Shown here: positions 18,206 through 29,400 of the stretch, one piece after another
Position numbering within the stretch: position 1 is the first letter of the stretch
Layout of the letters: each line of letters opens with the position of its first letter
From: Bathynomus jamesi
Taxonomy: Eukaryota; Arthropoda; Malacostraca; Isopoda; Cirolanidae
Direction of reading: 5' to 3'
Length of the DNA: 64,000 nt
Assembly: GCA_023014485.1 (NCBI GenBank)
Contig: JAJOZX010005796.1
Span: 192,001-256,000 of the forward strand
Position numbers and translations under genes: made by a program
The notes under the pieces: model-generated
Databases searched by the model: none
Told to the model about the DNA's origin: nothing
Seen by the model: the letters and a program-made list of their open reading frames with translations, nothing else

Positions 18206-21200
18206 CATAATTAAGATTTGATTCATAATTTTTATTTATTTATTTAAGCAAATGTTGCAACTTCTTGAGAAGTGAATGAGAGTTAATAAGATGGGTCATT
18301 TATTCACTTATAATAACAACCGATTTCCCTAAATATTTAGCAATGTCATAATTAAATGCCTAATTTACTCATTCATATAAAGTAAACAAAATAAATTTAA
18401 AACATCGATAGAGAAGTTGCAGATTTGCGTATATATAAATGACCCATTTTGACGTCTCTCTTTCTACTTTTTTATTTCAGAGTAAAACTTAATGATAGTT
18501 TGTTCCATGAAACAAATACTTTGAGTAAAAAGGAATCACAAATTGCTATTGACAATATGGATGAAAGGTCTGAAACGAGTAATGGTTCAGTTGGGTCCTC
18601 GGAGAAACAAACTAGAGAGATGTCAGCCTTAGAAGTAATATACTCGTATATCCTTAGTGACATAAACAGAAAACAGTGTTATGAAAAAGAAGAGGAACAA
18701 CTTCAAAGTCAGGATGTTATAAAAACAGCGAGGTTTAAAAGAGAAATTAGGAATACACTTCGAAAATCTAAAACATCATTCCATCTCTCTGAAGCACACA
18801 AAATTAGACACCGCAGACATAAGGTATTTGAAAACTTTATGTTTAGATATAATTTAGAAACGCGAAAAAAGCCAGCTGATGATGAGTACACAGACACTTC
18901 CAACTCCTCAGACATGACAAACGGTTTTAGTAAAACAAATGGTACTATCACACCCAATTTTTTTAATGAACTGCATATGACAGCTTCTCAAATAGAAGGC
19001 AGTTTAAATACCAATAAAATTATTAAAATTAATGAAGATGATGCCTTTCCTAATAATGCTGATGGTACCGAGGATAAAGGTTCTACGTCTGGCTATAAAA
19101 GAGAGTCCAAAAAACACGAAGTTTCTTTTAGAATGCCAGTTATTCCTTTTCTTCGACCGCACAAAATAGAAGGCATAAAAAATGAACTGAAAACAGCAAT
19201 AGAAAACACATTTTCCAGCAATATTTTAGCTAAAAGTTTGCGAGGAGAGGGACTGCCGAAGAGCATTGTTATTCCCGTTCGTAGATTTGAAAACTCAAAA
19301 ATTTTATAGAAATCGAAAAAGAAAGAAGTTATAATGAAGAACTTTCGAACAGAGTAGGTACGTACGATGATAACTGGATACGGGCTCCGAATAGAAGAAG
19401 TCCGAATCATTTCATTTTACCCGTACAAAACATGAGAACCGAAACATTTAGAGATCATATACTTTTGACAGGAAAAAGGATATTTGATAATCAGGAGCCC
19501 ACAACAGATTCTTCTCTACGTCAACCAAATAGTTTGTCGACTGACATGAATTTAATTGTATTTGGTAAGATGGATAAGGGCCTTGCCCATCAAATTCGTA
19601 ATTGTGGTTCGCATATGTCTGTAGATCTCTTACAACAATATAGTTTAAGCGATTTGATGTATTCTAGCCACCAACAAAGGGTTTTAATAATTTATATAAA
19701 TGTTAGGAGAATTAACCAAGAAAGTTATAAGATATCATTAGAAAGAATAAAGCGAATTTTTGATCATATTTTGATTTCTTATAATGGGTTTTCAGTTTTC
19801 AACATGTATCCTTACGAAGAACAGCTTGTAAATGAAACAAAAGGAATACCTCAGACGGAAAAACAAAGACTTCTTCTTAACATGAATGACGAAATTTTAG
19901 ATTATTGTGCTCAAAATTATCCAAGTTGTGACGTCAAAAACACTTTGGATTCCGTTCTTTGGGCTCTACATCAAACATACAAACATGATAAGACCTTCGA
20001 ATTTTACAATGCCGATATATTTGAAAGGCAATTTTGTTCCTCCAACGATGTCTGCAATACTAAGAAACAAAACGGTTATTCCCCCCTAAAAAGTTTTAAA
20101 ACTCCTCATGAACAAATTAGGGAACTTTCTTCCATCCTCTGCATGTTTCCTTATCATCGTATTGTGGAGTTTGTTCTCAACGTTCCGCTCAATCTGGCCG
20201 ATTTATATAAAGAACAAGAAGCAATATTCATTTCTAATTTGGACACAAGGGGCAGAAGGTTAGAAAAAAAAGGAAAAGCTACAAACAGGATTATGGGGAA
20301 AAAATTTTAAACACTTCTTAAATACTTGTAGTTAGTAATCTATAATTTTTTAAACATCATGCTAATGTCATAAATGTACCGTACTTTTACGCATGAACCA
20401 TTCGGGATAAGTAACAATTTTCTTCTTTAAGGATTAATGCTCAAACGGGACTCATTTTGCAAGATATTTTACCTTTGGATCTGAAAAAGTACGACAAAAA
20501 CCGACCTCCGAAGTACGAAGGACAGGCAACTGTTGTTTATTTCCACGTGACTGTCCTGTCTGTTGATTCAATCAATGAAGAATCCATGGTTTGTTTTCTA
20601 CTTTGGTTGTTTAACTAAATGCAATAGTGATTTACACGTACCATTGGTTAAAAAATAAGAGATACACTGGCCAGTGAGGTAAAGTTGTCAAAGTGTCCCC
20701 TGACTTTTGTAATCGACTGTACCATTACAGAAATAAATTTACAAATAAAATTTTATAAAAATCAAAAAAATTTTAAATTTTTTTTGAATCGACTGTAGTC
20801 TGTACACATAGCTTATTTTATATGCAGACAGTATTCATCAGTCTTACTCATAATAATAGCTTCATGTGCATGACTATTTCCAGTCGGTACTTAATTTTAT
20901 TCCATATTTTGAAAATTATAGCTTCATTTTGTATTAATTAAAATATATGAATTAGTACTAGCTAACAAAATGAGTAAAAGTAATTTTTTACCTTTAGACC
21001 TATGTAGCTGACATATTTTTGGCTCAGAGTTGGAGAGATCATAGATTGCGCCTTCCAGAAAACATGACTGAAGAATACAGAATTTTAGATGTTGAATGGC
21101 TTCATGATATCTGGAGGCCAGACTGTTTTTTCAAAAACGCAAAGCAGGTCACGTTTCACGAGATGTCTGTTCCCAACCATTATTTATGGCTTTACCACGA

Positions 21201-21494
21201 TAAAACTCTCCTTTATATGGCAAAGTAAGCAAAAACATGATAAATTTTGAACATCTGTATGCAATATTTGACCTGTAAAGTGAATCATGTACCTGATTTT
21301 CAGTCATGAAGTATTTATTATGGAGCAAATGTAGTTTACGTCCCCCTGACGTAAAAGGGGACACAAACTCACTAGGTCAAAGATGGGGAACGTAAACTAC
21401 ACTAGGATCTTTAGGAGACATTTTTTAAATGAATCCATCAAATAAAATGTTAAAAACTAAAGAAGATATTACGACTTAACCTAACCAATCGTCA

Positions 21495-21548
<54 letters not shown>

Positions 21549-24500
21549 CGGTGGTGTAGTGGTTAGCGTCGCTGACTACGAATCCATCGGCCCCGGGTTC
21601 GAGACCCCGGTGACGGCAGTCGGCGCGCAGCAAAACCCAGCTGTTCATCATTCCACACAAAGAAAGTGGTTCGTAGATAAATGGGCACCCTGGGTGGCCT
21701 AGTGGTTAAGACGCTGGGCTGCTGGTGGGGCGTGGTTCGGATTCCACGTTAAACTGTAGGTCTAAGGTGGAGTGAAAAGCTTGACCTTCGTCAGAATTAA
21801 CAATTCGGGCGGAAGCTAACCAAAGGTTATATATATATATATACACACACACAACACACTGTATATATATATATACTGTGTGTATATATATAAATTGACG
21901 ATTGGTTAGGTTGTCGTAATATTTTCGTTAGTTTTAATGTTTTATTTGATTAGGTATACGCGGACAAAGTTGGGGAACGCAAACTACACTAGGATAGTGT
22001 AGGGGAACGTAAACTACACTAGGCACCACAGGGGGACGTAAACTACACTTGCTCCTTTATTACTCGTATACTATACTATTTTAACTATTTATCCTCTCAT
22101 GATAGATTGACGTTGGTGCTGTCCTGTGCGATGAAATTTGAGACATACCCACACGACACACAAATATGTTCTATGATGATAGAAAGCTGTAAATATTTTC
22201 TAAAAATAAATATTTTGGATCACTTTAACATATTGCTTCCCAGGAACCTCTATTTAACATATTGCTTCCCAGTGTATATCACTTTAACATATTGCTTCCT
22301 AGTGTTAATCACTTTAACATATTGATCCCAATATTTAGGATAAGGAGTACGATAAAAAATGTTCGCTTTAATCATAACATGTTAAAATCTTAGATTGAAA
22401 GTAAATTTATTAGAATTGTTGCGCTATATGGTCACATAAAGTAAAAAATGGATTTCGGAAGAATCGGTCACGCCACATCATTTGCTACAAGTACGAGTTG
22501 AGTAGCTCCTTTTTGCATCCTTTCATTTTCTTTATATATTTAATGTAGGTTAACTGAATGCCCGGTTAGGTCAACTGTACGCCCTTGACGATTGGTTAGG
22601 TTAAGTTGTGATATTTTCGTTAAAACTAACGAAAATATCACGACTTAACCTAACCAATCAAGGGCATTCAGTTGACCTAACCGGGCATTCAGTTAACCTA
22701 CATTAAATATATAAAGAATGCCCGGTTAGGGCATTTATAGCTTTGTTTATGGTCGGTAGGTTATCTTCTAGATTACCAACCTCTTTCTGACCAACCAACC
22801 TTTCTCTTTTTAGCATATTACTTCCCAGTGTTAATCACTTTAACATATTGCTTCTCGAATGCTTTGGGAAGCAATATGTTAAAGTGATCCAATAATTTAG
22901 TTTAATTTTCTTTTTGGTAAGGTTTACTTCACGACAAGTTCGTAAGAAGTTAACCACATGTAGTCTTGGTCTAAATTTGGTATGGTATAGTCGTGCTCGT
23001 AGCATGAATGCACTGATATTATAGACTAAGCTAGTTGCCAAATATGAAACATAAGTTACATAACATAATTTATTAATACTCGTAATTAGATTATAATCAT
23101 ACTATAAAAAAAAGTCGTACGATCAAAATAACCTACATTACCTATTTCATACATTTCAAACCCCTATACAAACAACAGCTGTAACGAAATATTTCTATAT
23201 TCAGGCACGTATCCAGGATTTGCTCAAAGGGGGGGCGAAGGGAACGTTGTAGGTTATACCTATGTTTCATCATTCAACTATACTATCAAATATAGTAATA
23301 TCAACCGAGTTATGATCCAAAGCGATGTGATATAAACGGGTTACACTGTGTACGTTTTCAAATAGTTCATGCTAGCTCAATACGATCAAAGGACGGGTAA
23401 ACATACAGATTTATTGCAATTGGGATTAATTTTTATTAAATTTGACAGCGAAATCAATATTTATAAGTTACTAATCTAACGGCCTGGCAAGTTTATATAC
23501 AGGGAAATGATTACACACTACAGATATACATACTCAATTGCTCAAGTGTATACAGTCAGGTAGACACAAAACTAGCCCATAAGAAAGTATTAGATCATTT
23601 GACCAATAAATCAACAGCCAAAGTAGAACCGGGAGTTGTGACGTTACGGACACACTTTTTGATCACAAAACTAGTGCAGCGATTGTTGTGCGATAATTTC
23701 TTTGGTTTCTACTGTTATTCCAGCATCATGTTCAATCGTCTCGCTTTTTTACGAGCAAATCTGTCCAAAACTTCGTCTGCATCGCTTAAACGCAAATTGT
23801 CTGATTCTAATGTTAACATAGAGTTGAGTTTAGGAAATACTGTATGTACATATCATAAGAATACACATTCATTAATACTTCAAGCATAAATACTATCAAT
23901 ATATGTGATTGTTACGCATAGATTACATAATTATGAATTAATCACACATTAAACAAATAGTTCAGATACTCAAAATACATAGTGAATAGATTTAATTTTT
24001 CAATAAATGTACATCATTTATATTGATAAGAAAATTATGCACACCTATTACTAATTTATTGATAAAACTATCACACCACATATAATTAGGTCAACCTAAA
24101 CCTTGATAACCAATTATTACAAAAGCTGGCATATACTTTTAAATTAGTGTCTAAATTATTTTTAGTTTATATAATTCAGTACTAATCTGCACTCGCACAA
24201 TTATTATAAACGCTAAAATTTGCTAATGTATTGGGTGCCAGTATTAAACTGACAACCTGACATATAGTTACAGCCCCATTGACAACATTGGATTTTTTAC
24301 AACACTGTAATAACTCCATATAACCTAGCCTCAAAAACAATGTTGATTTTTTAAATCAATTGACATAATGTTCTACGTATTTTATACTATATTTCTTTAA
24401 ATGAATATATAAACTATTATCTTTTATAGTGCATCCTTGGCATTAGAATTGTGATGCCGTAAATCTTGACATTCACTTCTAACATCTCTACTACATCATT

Positions 24501-26462
24501 TTTGGTGATGATATAGTACTCAACTGCGGTGTTTTGCTAAATTGCATCGTAAATGTTTCTCAATATGCATAAAATAATATAAGTCGTTGAATAAAATAAT
24601 TCAACCAAATTCAACATAATTCACTTCAACAAAATTCAACATAATTCAATCAAATTCATAATTCAACCAAACAATAAAATAATTCAGCGAAACATAATTG
24701 TTGGATAAATGTACATTGTTAATTCTGACAAAAAAACATCGAATCAACACTCAAATTTAAACCAGCGTTGCCATCCATATTAGCCTGACTTACCTGACTT
24801 TTTGAGCTATTTTCATCGGATGATTTTTAGATATAAACACATTAATATGACTATATGTTAATAAAATAACTTGGTGATATTTATGCCATAAAAATCAGCA
24901 TGGAAATAGCTATATAAATTGTTTTTTGTCTTAAATTAGAATAGTATAAGTTTTTTATAACGAAATGAAACTTTTGATGATGAATTTTACATGTTAAGAG
25001 TCAGGCTAATTACAGGCTTCTAGCGATTTTTTTTTTTTACAATTTTTATTTGATGTTTTCTAAACCGGACAATCGAACAAATCTGTAATTTGATTAAATG
25101 CAGTTATAATGATTACCTATTTAATATTTACATACAATTAATATTTTACATACAATATGTTTTCTAGTCCAAGGGGGGGCCGACCGCCTCCTTCCCCAAC
25201 CCCCATTGGATACTAGAGTTGCACCGATGTATCGGTATCGGTATCGGCCATATCGGCCACTTTTCACAAAGTATCGGTATCGGCCGATACTGTTCTGAAA
25301 ACCGATACCGATACTTTGAATTACTGTTTTTTGAAGAAATTATCTTATTTTATATAAAATTAATTTTTTTTATTATTATACAGTAATATCTTATTTAGTT
25401 GTTTAATATATATTTTATCAAAATTACTAACAAAACAAAAAATCATAAAATGTAACTATAGGCCCCTATACAAGATTACAAATATTCAATACAGTAATAC
25501 AGTATCATATAAATATACAATTTCAAATTACAGTAATAGTTTTCAGTAAAAAAGAAAGTTTTGTAAAGTTGTTCATAGATGGCACCACGCGGCATGCATA
25601 ATCATAATAAACCATTCAGTTGCTTGAATGCTTGAATCTCGTGTGTAGTTATTGATAATACACTACCATTATATGCATTCGTTTAGAACTTTATATAATA
25701 AGATATATATATATATATATTTTCTTTTTCTTAATTTAATTTAAACATAATTAAATTACAGGCTCTAGCTATATATTATAATATATTATATTATTATGAA
25801 ATTAAATGGAACTAAAGTTGGGATTGGGAAAGGCATTTTAAGTTAATTGAGATATTATATCATTTACTTGAACTTTTATTAATAATCAATTTTAAAACTA
25901 TTAATTAATTAAAAAGTATCGGTATCGGCACTTTTTTGTAGTATCGGTATCGGCCAAAATATTGGTATCGGTGCAACTCTATTGGATACATCCCTGTATG
26001 TTATGTACTGATTCAACTAAGTTTGGTCAAGAAAAACAGTCGGATTGAAGTGCGCAAAAATTACTAAATCATTAGCTTTTTCTACCGTCTATATTTTACG
26101 CCTCTAAAACATATAAATAATAGTTTAGAGGCACGTAACTAACCTTGGCTTTCTTCATATAGTTCTGATATCTTGAAGATGCATAAAAGATAATTTATTT
26201 ACACCTATACTTGTAGTTATTAAGCTATAATTGGTTCTAGTTATATAATGTAACACAATTTAATCTCCTCTTAAAACTTTCCAGTAAGTCACACAACTCA
26301 CGATCTTGTTTTCAAGTGGAATGAAACAGATCCATTAGTAGTCAACCCAGACATTGAACTGCCACAGCTAGACATCTCAAGAAACAATACAGAAGACTGT
26401 ACTCTTACTTATTCTACAGGTAAATTGTACTTTTTATAATTGTCTTTCAAAAAATTTCATTT

Positions 26463-26493
<31 letters not shown>

Positions 26494-29400
26494 TCGGATA
26501 CAAAAATCGTGTCCACGTCAAAAATAAGTAAATACAGAATATGAAGCATGACGACATTAACATCTAAATTAGTTGCCATGGAAACGTTACATAGCAATCG
26601 TGAACATTTGTGCGTAACTTATTATTTTATACCCATTTGACATTTTAGATATGTCCAAGCTTGAAATGTTGGTCCAAAACTAAAGAAATTGTACATACGA
26701 AACTATTGCGTAGGTTATATATATAATATAACCTATATAGGTTATATTATATAGGGGGCGCAGAGATAGACAGAACGTAATTAATCGACTCATGCTAACC
26801 GTAATTAAATTTGATCTTGATCGTTTAACTCGAATAATATCGAATCTGAGTTAATTCCGGATCGATCCAATTCACGTACGTCATTATGATATAGAAATTC
26901 TATTTTATCTTCGCTTAAAATATCCTCCCGATCTCCGGAACCTTACATCTTTACCTTCCGAAATCTATGCTTGTTTAAAGGGTTGTACTGGAAATAAGAC
27001 TTGAACTTAATGTCTATACAATGTCATTATTAATTTCATTATCATATAAATTTAATTAATGTGACCTACGCATGCGCATTACCATTATCATACAATTATT
27101 ATACAATTATCAACAATTATTCACAATTATCAACATTTTCACAAGTGTACAAAGAGTATACTTTTCAAGGACCCCCCTCCCTCCCAAAAGTGTACAAAGA
27201 AAAATGTTGAATTTTTTTTACATTGTATTGTATTGAAAAACTAGAGATATACAAGTTAATATTCACACTGAAATTTAAAAAAAATTGGAATTTAGCACTA
27301 TTAAAATAAAGGAAACGTACTGACAATACCGTGACCGGAAAATTCGCCGTAAACATTTTCGCCGTAGGAAAATTCGCCGTAAACATTTTCGCCGTAAACA
27401 TTTTCGCCGTAAGACAAATTCGCCGTAAGGACATTTCGCCGTAAATAAAATAAAATTAAAATTAAAAAAAAGTTAACTGAACCCTTATAATAGCCGGTGC
27501 TGGTTAAGTGTGCGGTCTACCTAGCTTCGAGCAGTCTACCACAATTAAAATTCTTTATACTGTACGGCATTGACGATTGGTTAGGTTAAGTCGTGATAGT
27601 TTGGTTAAATAAATTTCTTAAATAATCATCCATTGATTATTTAAAAAATTTTACGGCGAAATGTCCTTACGGCGAATTTGTCTTACGGCGAAAATGTTTA
27701 CGGCGAAAATGTTTACGGCGAATTTTCCTACGGCGAAAATGTTTGCGGCGAAATTTCCTAGAATCTGATGACGGTTAATACGTCTCTACGAAATTGGCGG
27801 AAAGATATGGATCGACATTTTTCGCATTTCTAAAAGCGTACGATGGCCGTTAACCCCCCCCCCCTCCCCAGCGTACGGTTTGTACGTCGTGAAAATGTTG
27901 ATAATTAGTGAACGGCCCCTAATGTGACCTACGCATGCGCATTACCACTATAATATACGTATGACTTTGAAATGATTTTGTATACCTTTCCATAAAGTGT
28001 AATACATTACTAAAATATTACGTATACATAAATGTAATAATATAGATGGTATTTCTCCAGATGGTATGTACAGTGTACATACAAAATAAAAGGTATCTTT
28101 TCCAAAATGCAAATGCTTCACCATATTCCAAATGACGGCGAAAATGTGTCACGCCATCGGTGAGTGATCTTGAAAATGTAAAACGACATTGTACTGTATA
28201 TACTACATTGTACACGTATAACATGCTTAATAAAACAGAATGCACGTTAGATACGTAAATATTCTGATAATTGAATCCTCTGTTGAAATTCCTCCATATA
28301 GTGGACTGCAAGACAAATTATGTAATGTTCACTAAATCGTTTGAATGGAGAGGTGATTCCGTAAAAGGTGAATTTCCAGTAATTCTTATGTATGAAAGCA
28401 TCCAATCTAACAGCTCGATGTTGTTTTCTACTTCATCTTCACTTCAAGTACCCTCCCGATCTTCCAGAATGTAACTTTTTATTTTCAGGTGTGATGTCAC
28501 AAAGGTTAGAATAAAAATTAAAGAAATGGACTACATTTTTAATATGTCGTGCAGCCTCTATTTCCAACTTCACCTTGGAGGCGTCTGTTCATGGATGTTT
28601 CAAGGTTATTGCAAACAATGGGAGTTCTTCGTAGGCTCTCCCAAACCTCATTGACGCCTCTTAGAAAGCCTTTTTCATTTCTTAATACTCTATCGCGCCA
28701 TTCTTCCACTATTACCCCCCACATATTCTCAACTGGATTAAGGTCAGGAGAGTTTGGTGGCCAGTCTATTGATATCACACTGTTTCTGTTATCAGCCATT
28801 CATCTGCGGAGCACGCAAGATGTATGAATAGGGATATTATCCTGAATTAAGTGGAAGCCTTCCCCTTCAGGTAGAAAGTAAGCATTGACGTTGGGTAATA
28901 GAAGTTCACTTCAAATATGAACGTAATATTGGCTCGTTAACCTTCCTTTAATCTTCGTAAGTTCGTTGACTCCAAATGCAGACTCCACCACTCACACTCC
29001 AAGGTTAATACTTCCGTTCCTTTCAGATGTTTGAATGTTGGTCCCATGACTCCTATCTTACCGAGTACCGCGCATACGATAGCAATGATAAGGTCCATGG
29101 CACTCGGTAGAGAAAGTTTTCTCATCGCAAAATACCATTCTGCCCCAAAGTTAATTTCTACGATTAATATATCGTGGAACAAAATCTATTTGTAAAATCT
29201 TCACCCGGTCCGTTAAGAAAGGTTTTTGGGCAGGAAGTTCGATATGGTTTCGTTCAGACGGTGAATGACAGTATTAGTACAGCAAGGCAAATCCAATTGC
29301 TGAACAATATCCTTCTCATTGGTAAAAAGATTCATGCAAACTAGATCTACAATATGTTAAAGGGCTATGATTATATAGTGCGAAATTATATTGCAGTTGT

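Noticed and set aside
19285..19312. Programmed -1 ribosomal frameshift in the pHCl extension
   Set aside because: No slippery heptamer in the correct frame; a missing base in a homopolymer is simpler.
21546..21760. Functional tRNA genes
   Set aside because: A and B boxes are present but no acceptor-stem pairing was found, and the units carry a SINE tail.
23599..23889. 96-codon ORF in a pHCl intron
   Set aside because: No recognisable motifs, no splice signals, inside a probable hAT-like element.
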